This document shows positions 42,961-53,170 of a stretch of DNA of 64,000 nt, piece by piece; position 1 is the first letter of the stretch, and each line of letters opens with the position of its first letter. Made by a program: the position numbers and the translations under genes. Source of the DNA: Verticillium longisporum (taxonomy: Eukaryota; Ascomycota; Sordariomycetes; Glomerellales; Plectosphaerellaceae); contig JAETXT010000012.1 of assembly GCA_019188255.1 (NCBI GenBank), forward strand, positions 186,001-250,000, written 5' to 3'. The notes below the pieces were generated by a model. That model was not told the origin of the DNA, did not search any database, and saw nothing but the letters and a program-made list of their open reading frames with translations.

Positions 42961-43810
42961 TTCCAACAACCCTTACCGCCCATCATTCTTAATGAAAGGT
43001 CCCCCCCCGGAGGTGGCTTGCCCATCGCTCATCAGTCTCCCCCTGATTCTGTATCGGGTGATACAGTAATGCACTCAAGACCTCGCTCTATGAATTACAC
43101 AGCGTCTAGCCTCTCATCGTATTCTTGGTATTGGGTTCTGCACCACATGACACATACACACTCTTGGGTAAGTGCCTACTGTAACTGCTGCGCCCAACCG
43201 CTGTAATAACGGATGAGTGATCCCGCCGAGCATGTATTCAAATGTACGTCTGTTAGACAACCTTTCTAAGGAAATCATGGACAGGCTCAGAGTATCGTCC
43301 ATTGCAAACCTTCATCATCCATGATTCGCGAAAGGTAAGGACTTCTGTCATGAGGGACCTGCGGAGCCACGGATCGGCGGGGCTGGTTAGGGACAAGGGA
43401 CTACGAGGCGTATATATGAGGGTTGCGGAGGGCCCTCCTAGCTTGAGAGGGCTAGAATTCAGATGTATACCTAACGATTGACCGCGGATATCACCTGTGC
43501 AAAACCTCTTCATTATGCTCAACCCAACGCTCTGACAAGACGTGCAATATACTCTTACGACCTGGTAGCTTGCAATGGTTTTTGCTGCCCCAGTATCATC
43601 CAGAGGCAGCATTTCTTACACGAGACGCTGGAAAAATGGGGCGGCATGTGTCGAAAGTGCACAACAAAACACCGAAGATATGAAGGTAAACAGCAGCCAG
43701 CCACGTTGAAGCCACGCAGACTGCAGGCTTCCTTTGCCAAGGTTGAGCCGCTGTTCAGGATCGCATTGTATCAAATTTGTACTGTAGTAATGGCGTGAAT
43801 ATCCGTCAAT
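42961..43810. other. Intergenic region, no gene seen
   Basis: Short frames only. A stop-rich segment separates the coiled-coil ORF from the convergent BTB gene. Confidence 0.4.
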
Positions 43811-44815
43811 CTAATGCCAATGACCCCGAGCGCGTACATGGAGGAGTAGATCATAGACCAGGTCCGTGTGACACATCATCGTTGTCTTCCCAACTTCGAG
43901 ATCTAGGTATTTTGGGTTGGCATACAAGACCTTAACCACCGTATCTCGCATCTCCCGAACCGCTTCTACAGTGGACGTATAGACGTACTCTGCCACAGAG
44001 AAGAATTCATCGTGGCAAAGCTTTGATGAAGATGAAGTGAGTTCTTTGAATTTAGCAAGAGACAGCGCCTTCAGCCCTTCAATGCTGTACATCTCCGCGA
44101 GCGCAAAGATCTTAGCGTGGTGCATCAGGCAGTCCCTTCCTGAGGGCGAAGATTCATCCGACAGCACCAGCGAAGTCGTATCATAGTTCGACTTGTAGAA
44201 GTACTGGACCATACAGTCCACCGCCGTTGGATCGTCCTCAACAAGGCTGATGCTTGGTTTTTCGCCTTGAGTGTGCCACTGGGGGCTGCATTTTGTGGCG
44301 AAAACCCTAGAGCGCGAACAGACAACCAACCTGTGGACTTGATATTCTCCTTTGGACGTAGAGATCGTCAGATCCGAGTGCTCCCCAGTGAGCAGCAAGC
44401 TACAATGCCAGCATTAGAGCGACGTCTGGGAGATCGCTCAAGCAACATACCTTTGAATCTCGCTCAGGAAGTCTGCTTGATCCTTCTGAACTATGGCCAT
44501 AACTGGTGTGGCGACGGGAGGCGTTGGTTTGGTTTCTTTGAACAGGTCTGGAAATCTCCTCTGAGCTATGGAGTCCGAAATGAATATGCCGTCCGCAAGC
44601 AGGTCTTGGAGGATTCGGACAAGCTCGTCGTCTGAGTAGGTTGCAACCTGGAGGTAATTTGCTTCGACTACTTTGCGGATAGCCTTCTGCTTCCGTAAGC
44701 AGGAATTCTCGTATTGCCCAAAGACTCTCCTGCAGGCCGTGGAGCGATAGACGCGGATCCGGTCATCTCGTGAGACCTCCATTTGTGATTGAGGAGGGAC
44801 ATCGTGTTGTGCCAC
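43811..44815 (-). CDS. BTB/POZ-domain protein (317 aa, 2 exons)
   Basis: Exon 1 is 44815-44451 and exon 2 is 44399-43811.  The 51-nt intron (44450-44400) has donor GTATGT and acceptor TTGTAG, and the coding total is 954 nt, exactly 318 codons. The N-terminal ~115 residues are basic and helical (RRVFGQYENSCLRKQKAIRK, then LVRILQDLLADGIFISDSIA). The BTB core spans the splice: SLLLTGEHSDLTISTSKGEY, QVHRLVVCSRSRVFATKC, ISLVEDDPTAVDCMVQYFYK. The usual C-terminal BTB extension follows (MYSIEGLKALSLAKFKEL; VAEYVYTSTVEAVREMRDTV). Such proteins dimerise and may recruit cullin-3 or act as adaptors. The ORF is intact and typical of fungal BTB proteins (200-350 aa). The N-terminal extension is unusual. 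Confidence 0.8.
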
Positions 44816-45626
44816 AACTGACCATATGTTGTTGTGTGCACGGACCGCATGTTGGCAAGACGACCCAGCCTTGCCAGTACTTCAAGACATGATGTAATTA
44901 TGACTCCCCTCTAGTGGTCGGGACGGGCACACAGCGAGCGACCGTAACGACATGTGCTACAGTACCACAACAACGCGCCTCGGACGCATTACTAGATCAG
45001 AAGTAGATAAACGTGAGCGTCACAAAGTTGAATCCCGGGTTTGGCGCGCGTCCATGCCGGGGCTATTGCGGACAGATAACAATCCATAAACCCAATTCAT
45101 CTTAAAGACGAATGAGCCTCCACCAGCGACACCGAGTCAGTGATGGGACGCGGAAAGCACAGTGATGGTGGGTCAGCGTTAAGGGTATTTCAGGCGGAGA
45201 CGTTGACACTGGCCGATTGATGTAGGCCGCAGATCAGATACGTCGCTGCGATAAGGCCGACAACGACAAGGAGAAAGCCCTGCCGACCGTGACACCAACA
45301 CCGTTGACGCCACTGTGGCTAGCGGCATTTTCGACACCACCCACCGCAACCACCACGACAGCGGCGGTCATATCATGAACAAGATGTCCTCGGATGTGTA
45401 CAGTATCACGGCGGTGTTAAACTAGACTTTCAGGCGTTCCGCAACGGTGAGGGCACGTGGGGCACTCTATACTGCGTTGGCCGTGGTGTTATTTGGGCTT
45501 GCTGTTGCTTCAATTGACGTGATGTTTGAAAGTAGGGTGATCGTACGTGGCATGTCTTCGAGTAGGATCGCGTTTAGATTAGCGACGAATGACAGCCGGC
45601 TGATTGGGAAGAACCGCAAGCCCCCT
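44816..45626. other. No gene seen
   Basis: Mainly GC-rich sequence with Thr/Pro-coding low-complexity frames (45240-45380) lacking start and stop structure. It separates the BTB gene from the next minus-strand ORF. Confidence 0.4.
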
Positions 45627-46310
45627 TTATCTTGAGAGGAAGATGGTATAAAGCAGGGAACCCGGTCGCCAGAGGCAGAGGACGAGTGGCGTAATTTGAT
45701 GGGACGCTCTCTGTGCTGGCCTTCGACAGAAGCCGGGCAACGTTTCCGTGCTGAAGAGCGACGACTTTTTAAGTGCTCCAGTGGTAAAAGAGTACCGTGG
45801 TCTCCGCTGTGGCCTTCGAGAAGAGTAGAAAAAGTGCAATGGAGTTTTTAGATCGTTTGCAAGGCCAGTCGGTATCTGGTACTTTGTTGCAGCAAGGCTT
45901 TGTATCAAGCGGCGTGTGATGGTTTTGCTGTCAGGCATACCGGAAGGAGGAAGAAGGTTGCCAAGGGTGCAACGCAGACCACTGTTATGCTGTTCTCGCG
46001 CAGCGGTGAACAGACGCTTGGTCAACTCAACGGGAGACATTTGGAGAACCATCGTTGGAGTAGCTTCTCGACGCGATGGTGGCAATTTGGGACTCTCCTC
46101 CGGAGCTCGACGGACCAGCGCTTCGAGAATGGCTCCCATCGTCGGCCAGCTCCACGGCTTGGTTGGCATAGGCAGATGAAGGAGCCAGCCATATGGGTCA
46201 AGATGCGGCGACTTTTTGTTCGACTCATATCCCATTCTCGGATCTACAATTTCTCGAAAAATCACAAGGGTTTCATTTGTCCTAACTGGATGGCCTAAAG
46301 TGTCTAACAA
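45627..46310 (-). CDS. Fungal hypothetical protein, possibly partial
   Basis: 227-codon ORF. The first ~150 residues look conserved and folded: HPVRTNETLVIFREIVDPRM, LDPYGWLLHLPMPTKPWSWP, TMGAILEALV, REATPTMVLQMSPVELTKRL and GNLLPPSGMPDSKTITRRLI. The last ~60 residues are Arg/Ser/Pro-rich and may be read-through of a lost exon end. I believe similar segments occur in uncharacterised fungal proteins but cannot name a family. It begins without a strong N-terminus and follows a GTCTCTTTGTTAG stretch, so an upstream exon is likely. No catalytic motif is visible. Confidence 0.45.
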   Translation of the reverse strand: MLDTLGHPVRTNETLVIFREIVDPRMGYESNKKSPHLDPYGWLLHLPMPTKPWSWPTMGAILEALVRRAPEESPKLPPSRREATPTMVLQMSPVELTKRLFTAAREQHNSGLRCTLGNLLPPSGMPDSKTITRRLIQSLAATKYQIPTGLANDLKTPLHFFYSSRRPQRRPRYSFTTGALKKSSLFSTETLPGFCRRPAQRASHQITPLVLCLWRPGSLLYTIFLSR

Positions 46311-46902
46311 AGAGACCTGCAGCGAAGCTAGCGAATATTATGTCCATCCTACACAGTGCCATCTTCAACATCAAATCTAGAACTCTGTCCCGAAAACTTG
46401 CTGTGTTCGGCAACAATAAAAGTAGTCCAGAACCCAGCTGCAAGCCCGCTCCTTCTTGACAGACGTCAGTCGTAGAAAGCCACCGTTCTCAAATTTCAAT
46501 GTCAAGCTCTGGGGAAATGTCTTCCTCGACATACGAGATGCCCGAGAGTCTCTTCAGTTGATAATTCAGACTTACGGTAAAACCAGAGTCGTTCCCTTCA
46601 CCAAGGCGTGTAGTAACATATCGCCAGGAGTCGGAAGTCTCAGGCCAGTCGTACGCCCAGACGCTCACGCGGACCCTTAGATTCGCATGGAGCATTCATG
46701 CGGCAGGACGACATTCATCTCAAAAGGGTCGATCATACGGTTAAAAAAGCGTAATAGAATATAGGTAATGTCACTATTTATCGCTTTCCAGTCTAAAAAA
46801 ATTGCTTCCGCTGACGAAGATGCAAATACGCAACATTGCAAGCTGTCGCCAGCAACCTGAGTGCTGCGTGAGAGCAAGACTGACTAAGGGAGCTCTTGAG
46901 AA

Positions 46903-48246
46903 TTAATGAATCCCGCACAGGGGCAACCTGCTACTCGGCCGCCAAGGGTTTGCGACCTTGAAATTAGGTCTAGGAAGGGGTGTCAGTTCGACCGTGTTAC
47001 AATTGCGTGCGGAGAATGAAGACTTACACGATGTAGTACGGTCGCAGTTTCACATCACGAATGGCCTTCCTCATATTGGCGACCAGAAGCAGGATCTCGA
47101 TGTATTCCCAGCCCATGATTTCCTTCAACAGGAACAGGGCAAATCCCTCTAGGCTCTCCTCTAGGAAAGCAAGGTTGTAGATGCCAACCTCCTTCAGGCG
47201 GGGATCACTGCTCCAGCCGCCACAGGGGAGCCGGTAATCCTTGACAACAATATTCTCGAAGCCAGCCTGCTCCATGTAGCGCTTCTGCGTCCATCGAGAC
47301 CGATCTTAGCCGTCTTGCCGAGCCGGTCCATGGCCTCGGTGAAGACTTGGCCCCACTGCTTGAAGACGTGTTTCGGGTCATCGCGCACCGAAGGTGCATC
47401 GCTGCACAGGCTGATGGTGAATTCGAAGTTCTCCAGATAACCACCAGGCTTGAGCGCCTTGAAGGCCTCGCCGTAGAGCTTAGGCCAGTCGGCTATGCTG
47501 CCGTAAAGGGCACGGATGTGGATCAGGTCGAAACTCGCGGGCGGGTACGTCCACTCCAGCTGGGCGTCATCAATGTGGAACTTGCAGTTGGGTGGCACCC
47601 AGAAAGGCTGGATGGGGCTGATGTCGAAGCCGGTAACTTCGGCGGCTGGGTGAGCGTCGGCGACATCAATGGCCCAAATTCCGGTGCCGGTACCGACATC
47701 AAGTACGCGCTTGGGCTCGTCAATTGGTGCCTCATAGAGCTTATCGCCGAGAAGCAGCGTAATGAAGTGATGAGCTATATCAAGGCCGTCATTCTGGCGG
47801 TCGTCGTTGGGGCCGTCGACTTGTAGCTCTGGAACGTACGGCCATGGAGCTGGCGGTACTCGAGCATGCTGCTCGTCAACGAAGCCGTCGATGAAACGAA
47901 ACTACAGCACGAGTGAGCTATAGACTCGGCGAAATGGAGACTGTCCGTGCTACCTTTCATTATCGATACCTTCGTCACTATCAATATCCGACTCTTCCTG
48001 CGCCACACAGTTAGAGCAGCACTAAGATGCTGATTGAGGCCTTACGAAAGGGACTTGATCTGCCGTGATATGCTCCTGTTCGTTGGCTTGCTCGACAACC
48101 TGCTCTAGGTTCGCTGGGCTTCCTGGGGCGTCGGAACTGGGCGATCGCGGAGATTTGGGCGACCGAGGAGATCTCGGTGAGGGAGATTTCTGGTAAGATG
48201 GACCGGGAGGTGGGGAGGTGGCCGAAGCCTCCAGGCTTGCCGACAT
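46903..48246 (-). pseudogene. LaeA-like SAM-dependent methyltransferase gene, two frameshifts
   Basis: Exon 1 48246-48046 is Ser/Pro-rich. Exon 2 is 47997-47954 (EESDIDSDEGIDNE). Exon 3 starts at 47901, FVSSTASLTSSMLEYRQLHG. Introns have GTAAGG...GCGCAG and GTAGCA...CTGTAG, and phases agree. The catalytic part has SAM motif I VLDVGTGTGIWAIDVADAHP and VTGFDISPIQPFWVPPNCKF. FDLIHIRALYGSIADW and ALKPGGYLENFEF follow, as in fungal LaeA/TAM-type methyltransferases that modulate secondary metabolism. Frame changes: one base appears missing at ~47820 (after SYK) and one near 47285 (before QKRYMEQAGFE). A last GTAAGT intron near 47020 leads to a short final exon ending ~46903. Apart from these two single-base lesions the gene is complete, so it is a young pseudogene or contains sequencing errors. 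Confidence 0.75.
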
Positions 48247-49520
48247 AGTAAGGAGATTCCGGGTGTGGTTTAGCTGCGTGAGATTGTTCCACCGGAGAAA
48301 ATGACTGGATTCGACGGAACGGGACGAAAACCTATGCTCGAACCAGATGAATCCAGTAATGGCGAGGGAGTCGAGAGCTCAGAGGCGTCAGGCGCGTGAG
48401 TAGGGTCAAGGGAGGATGCGAGTGCGGATCTAGCCACGAGAGGGCAGATGCCTTGGCATGACACATATCGAGTACCAACAGACCCAAAAAAGCAAACCCC
48501 GCCCTCGAGTCGGTCGCCCTATCATGCGTGGCTTGTCTGGAACACGGGCTCGTACTTGATGGGAGACACTGACGTGATTGGCTTTTGCGCCCATGACCAT
48601 GTCTGGCTCTCCATTCCGCTCCCCCCGTTCGCCCTACGCCGAATCTGAAAAACATCCTGGGCATGGCGCGCTGAGGGACTATGAGGCCACTTGACGAATG
48701 GTCATGTACGTCGTCGGGACTCAATGTGTCCGATATGCGGCGAACGCTGTAGCTCCGCCATGCCGTCACCTTGACAAATTGGGAGATCGTCCCTCACTAT
48801 CAGTATCTACTCGCGTCCGCAGGTGCGAAACATGCTTACTCTATAACTTCGACATAAACACGCATAGACCAACCACCCCACATAGTACAAGTTGTCGTCA
48901 AGTTTGTAGTACACGCCTACTATGTGACCGAGCATCGGGGCGCATCACTTCCTTACCGACACTCCTTTGGGAATGCTACACATGCACGATGTGGCACAAA
49001 AGGCGGCGGCTACTTCTTGGTCGCCATCAAGTTTCCCCTCATCTCTCCGTTTGCTTGATTGGCCAAACGATGGAACTGTGCTGTTGGAGCCAACTAACCT
49101 CTGGGTGTATTTGATAGCTTGAGACCCGGCGACTGTTTCGTTCTGGCCAACGACCTATATCTCTCGCCCTTGCCGGATAAGCCTTCCACAAGTTAAGCTC
49201 ATCTTCATTAGTTTGCGATCTATGTATGCCTTATCTCTGTTATAGGGAAGAAGGGGGGTTAAGGTAAAGACGAGATGCTTACAAGGTGCAGATCATGGCT
49301 TCCGGCCCCATCCAAGTCCTTGTCAATGCCTGTGACTTCAGAACGGGGTATCGCTCTGATGGGTCCTCCTACCGATATAAGAGCTGGGATTGCGAGCAGG
49401 CGACCTGCAAATACTCAAGCAACTATGTCGCACCTCAGTAGGATGGGGCTTGTGACGAGAGCATCGCCTCCCAGAATGATGCCGAGGACGGTGGAACTGG
49501 GTAGGAACGGATAGGCTATC
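48247..49520. other. No gene seen
   Basis: Overlapping 60-145-codon frames (48332-48769 minus, 48698-49114 plus) without domains. Part is the promoter of the methyltransferase gene. Confidence 0.4.
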
Positions 49521-50285
49521 TCAACTACACACAACAGAGAGCGGACAATCAACCACGAGGTTTCGTAGTCTCGATAGATTCGAATAGTCATTGTCCGGAA
49601 CAGCAAGCTTGGACGTGAGTTCCCAGCCCGGCGTGCATGTCTTGGGACCCAACTCCATACCTTCGTGCTCGCAGGAGTCAAAGTCAGTAATTACGACACC
49701 GTCATTGTCGTCGACCATGATGTTGCTGGGGTTCAGGTCATTGTGGATCAAACCTAACGAATGCAAATGGCGCAGCCCTTCTTCAATATCTCGTATGCAG
49801 CGGGTCCCATCCAAAGGCTTCGGGATCCGGAGTCTCTGGGATAGGGTCATCGCATACTTCTGAAAAACAAGTCCTTTGATCCTGCCGCCTTCGACGATGC
49901 ACCCAAAATACGCCGCAACATTGGGATGTGGTTGCTGCTTCAAGATCTCGCAGACCTTGGCTTCCTTTAGAAGCTCCCTTCCAGGATGGAGGGATGCTTC
50001 AGTATCTCCGTAATGAATGAGACTCGGCCTCTTACAAAATTGTTCGGCAGTCGGAGATCCGGTAAGGATGGAAATGCCCGGTTCATATAGCGGCCAAATG
50101 TCTTCTGGTGGTATTACAGTCTTGCAGAGCCTGTCGAGATCGGTGGTAGCAGCAAGTTGAGGACGTCGCTTGGGAATGCTGGCAGAGAAGTACTGGCCGC
50201 CTTGCTCGATGATGACTTTGGTCGAGTGGAATACCCAGTCGCCATCCTTCTCCACGAAGGCTTCGCTGGACTCATAGATTCGCAA
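49521..50285 (-). CDS. Fungal protein-kinase-like protein (~254 aa)
   Basis: Recognisable kinase features: LLKEAKVCEILKQQPHPNVA (alpha-C glutamate region, ~106-123), LVFQKYAMTLSQRL (hinge area), LRHLHSLGLIHNDLNPSNIM (catalytic loop, HND at 181-183, Asn at 188), VVITDFDSC (DFD at 201-203) and TCTPGWELTSK (~216-226). The glycine-rich loop is not clear and beta3 lysine may be K85. HNDLNPSNIM and DFDSC are typical of the fungal kinase-like family often found beside STAND genes. The N-terminus is uncertain: an upstream in-frame stop and a CACTGACATAG acceptor suggest a missing first exon near 50360. The C-terminus is short after DNDYSNLSRLRNL. Probably functional or recently truncated. Confidence 0.65.
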   Translation of the reverse strand: MRIYESSEAFVEKDGDWVFHSTKVIIEQGGQYFSASIPKRRPQLAATTDLDRLCKTVIPPEDIWPLYEPGISILTGSPTAEQFCKRPSLIHYGDTEASLHPGRELLKEAKVCEILKQQPHPNVAAYFGCIVEGGRIKGLVFQKYAMTLSQRLRIPKPLDGTRCIRDIEEGLRHLHSLGLIHNDLNPSNIMVDDNDGVVITDFDSCEHEGMELGPKTCTPGWELTSKLAVPDNDYSNLSRLRNLVVDCPLSVVCS

Positions 50286-51518
50286 ACTCTGATCTGGGGC
50301 ACTATGTCAGTGAATTTCTCTGAAATATCAATCGCGGACTTGGTTACCGGACGCCATCTCGGGAGATTTCGATGCTTGCTGATTTAGACGGTGAGGTGAA
50401 CTGCCAAGGTTTGAAACATCACCAGACACTTCTAGGAGCCTAACTCTCACGTGACCATATGCGCTAATCCACATCCACTGCCAAACCACCATCCGCACCA
50501 GCGCAACAGCGCTCTCATCCCCCCCTCAGCGACCGTCCCAGACAAACATGATATCGCGGCTTACCCAAGCATTGCGAGACCTCCTTCTTGACATTCCGAA
50601 CCAGGTTTCCAGGAGAAAGGGTCCCGAAAGATGCTGACATAGACAAGCTGGGAGACTGCTCCACAACAACGACATGATACGGACGTACGATCCAACCCGA
50701 AGCACTTTAGCGCGCTTGAAGCACCCAAAATCGAGTCAGCCAGTCGAAAAGATCCACCACAAATATGCAAGAGCTTGAACAATAAGCTGTCAACTCATCG
50801 ATAGCGGGTTCGACATACAGTGGCGGCGTTCCTCAACATGGACTTCGAGAGTGTAGATGTGTCCCTGCGTTGGCAGGCGATCGAAGGACGTCGGCTGAAC
50901 GTACAAGATTAATCATAAGATTGCGAAGGAGCGGAATTTGATATTCGAGACGACTTTTCCGTGAATGGTCAGAGTATCCCTCGTATAATCTCGTCATTGT
51001 TGGTGACAGTGGGTGTGCTAGAAGCGTCAGCATTCAGGAGAAGGCTTGGACCCCTCGCGGGGTCCAACCATTTCCAAAGAAGAGCCTGCGTCGTGGCATC
51101 TAGCGGTACCTAATCCTTCCGGCGTATACTCAAAGTGACAGAGTTGACGGATAGCACAGTCTCGCGAAGCTTTATAAAGGAACTCTAGGCAACATTTGCC
51201 ACACTACGGAAGGTGGCCGGAGCCGAACTATGTGCTGATTATCCGGATGGAGAGAGTATGGTAAGTGTATGGAGCCGCGGGAGTAATTATCCTGATGCAA
51301 TCGATCTCGCCTGATATCAACCCTATTGAAGAATTTGCCGGTGACTTGAGAGCCATATCCGTTAAGTCTGGCGCGAGCATGGGGCCCCACGAGATTTGAC
51401 TTGAGCTTCTTCCTAGGAGAGGTTTGTTGATGCTGTCTTGGCATAGGAAACCGAGGACGTAACCCCGGCCGCTGACGAGAAGGGTCAGGACACAAACGCC
51501 TCGGAACCACCCGCCGAT
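50286..51518. other. No gene seen
   Basis: Short frames on both strands only. Probably includes the 5' end of the kinase-like gene and spacer. Confidence 0.4.
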
Positions 51519-52046
51519 ATGGCCTCTTCTTCTGGACACTCCCAATCGTCAACACCGTTGAGCTCGCCTCCGGATTCTCCCCTCACCCCAGTTTTGACTG
51601 CTAATAACTCGCGGATTCTTCGCTTGTCAAAGCCCGGCGTCTGTGAGCCTACTGGCAGGACGGGCACACAAAGCCCCAACGACGCCGACTGCCTGCATAG
51701 TACGGATGCACCGGCAATCTTGCGACTCCGCCAGCGAAACGGCAATGCAAGCCACCACGAAACGCCGCCTCGGAGCTCCAAACTAGCAAACCGTCGGCTC
51801 GAACCCCTCCACATTGCGCGCCCGGAGAAGCGATGCTGTCCGTCTAGCATACCACTGATGATCCTGGCGTATCTGGACAAGTCAGATGGCCGTGTGGTTG
51901 GGCAGATGCTTCCCCCATTCATGTTGGTTGGCGTCCCCTACTGTACTAATGCCCTGATGTATCAGGTCCAGATACACGAAATTGTGGCCCGTGCATCACC
52001 AAAAGTCTGTCTCCTGCCCCCCTATGCCATCGTCCAGATGTATTAG
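51519..52046 (+). pseudogene. Ser/Pro/Arg-rich ORF truncated by a dispersed repeat
   Basis: The first ~135 codons look like the disordered N-terminus of a fungal nuclear protein: MASSSGHSQSSTPLSSPPDS, later RLRQRNGNASHHETPPRSSK. From codon ~141 the frame runs into the dispersed repeat (51941-52059) and reads its DNA (MYQVQIHEIVARASPKVCLL) until a stop. The natural C-terminus is therefore lost. This is a gene truncated by a repeat insertion, or a chance fusion. Confidence 0.5.
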
Positions 52047-52059
52047 GTCCAGATACACG
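51941..52059 (+). repeat. Dispersed ~120-bp repeat (second family), copy 1
   Basis: CTGTACTAATGCCCTGATGTATCAGGTCC... nearly identical to 61311-61430. Contains the inverted pair CTGATGTATCAG and two copies of GTCCAGATACACG (near 51965 and 52048). Its borders cut an ORF. Confidence 0.8.
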
Positions 52060-52589
52060 CTCTCTAGAACAAAAGGGTTTAAATAGCCGTGTGCTGCGCG
52101 AGCTTGGCTGGGTGGACGCGAGGACGGAGCGGGATGACCCGCGGAAGTCGGACCTGACAATTCGATCGCGTGAGTCTCCCCCGTCTGATCTGCGGAGGCT
52201 CAAGACGGCGATCAAGTTGCCGGCGCGGTTCATTGGCATGGTATTCGGGATGACGATCCAATCCGGGTGGAGCGCTGTAACCGTTTGATCCGGAGGGAGG
52301 CGGCAGCGTAATTGTATCTAGTCTTTTCCTCCGTATAAGGCACTTTGGTTAACGAATTCGCTTCGATTCACTTCGTATCTCCCGTCGGTAAGGTGGTCGA
52401 CTTTCATACTCATTCCTATCCTCTACTTCCCGTATTATCACAGGCAGGGGATCCTATTCATGGCCGGTCCCAGCAGCGCTAGGTAGACGATCGGTATTAT
52501 TTCACGGTATTTTAGCAGGGGCGGGTGGTGGTTGGTTTCCAAGATTAGTTGTGAATGTCGAAAGGGTCCAGGTTACTTGCCACCAAATT
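52060..52589. other. Repeat-flanking DNA, no clear gene
   Basis: A 60-codon frame (52091-52288: LRELGWVDARTERDDPRKSD, ending FIGMVFGMTIQSGW) may be the remaining piece of an interrupted gene. The remainder is AT-richer spacer with no recognised motif. Confidence 0.35.
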
Positions 52590-53018
52590 TGTCGCTAGTG
52601 ATGGTCACGAGCATGATGTTGTTCCTCCCGTCACGATCCATTGCCTATCATATCGAGGTTCCAACTTGAGCAGCTCCAGGATGCATTCGGAGGCGAAAGG
52701 GGTGCGGGGCCGAGTAGAGTTCCGGGTGCCGCCTGACAACGTTCTTAGCCCAGTGCTTTCGCACGGGGATCGGCCGCGTTGTGCGAGGATGCGATTCGCC
52801 CTCTCTGTTATAGCATCAAACGGCGGCGTAAAGCCTCTGGCGTATACGTCGGCGAAATGGCTGACGATAGTCTTTCTTTTCTGTGGTCGCTCTGTCGATT
52901 TTCGTCCGGGTGCGGGGTTCGCGCGGCGGATGCCCGGTGCGCCTAGCGGTCGTTGCCCCGGAGGATTACGGCAGCTTCGAAGAGCGGGTTGAAACCATTG
53001 AATTACGAGGGGTTGCAC
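52590..53018 (-). pseudogene. pogo/Fot-type DNA transposase relic (N-terminal HTH region)
   Basis: In the minus frame from 53018, RPQKRKTIVSHFADVYARGF TPPFDAITERANRILAQRG matches the CENP-B-like helix-turn-helix of pogo/Tc1-family fungal transposases (pattern: EE..IV.(F/Y)..DL..RGF.P....I...AN.LL..R). A frameshift after GRSP moves to another frame reading VRKHWAKNVVRRHPELYS, the expected W-x-x-N-F-x-x-R-x-P-E-L segment. Two adjacent stops follow near ACCTCGATATGATAG. No DDE catalytic region and no terminal inverted repeats were found. Only the DNA-binding N-terminus survives. Confidence 0.6.
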
Positions 53019-53170
53019 CCGTTCTTTCCTTGCCTCTAGTCGAACGTAACCACCCTGTCCTCCTAGGTACGTGACTGTTGGACCCCAGAACGACTGTGAG
53101 GAATTGGTGAGATAGCAATGGCAAGGGGATACGAGGCGGGCGCGATGACGAGGCGGTAACCCAAGACAGA

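Noticed and set aside
52555..52992. 145-codon plus-strand ORF
   Set aside because: Shadow of the minus-strand transposase relic, whose motifs are recognisable.
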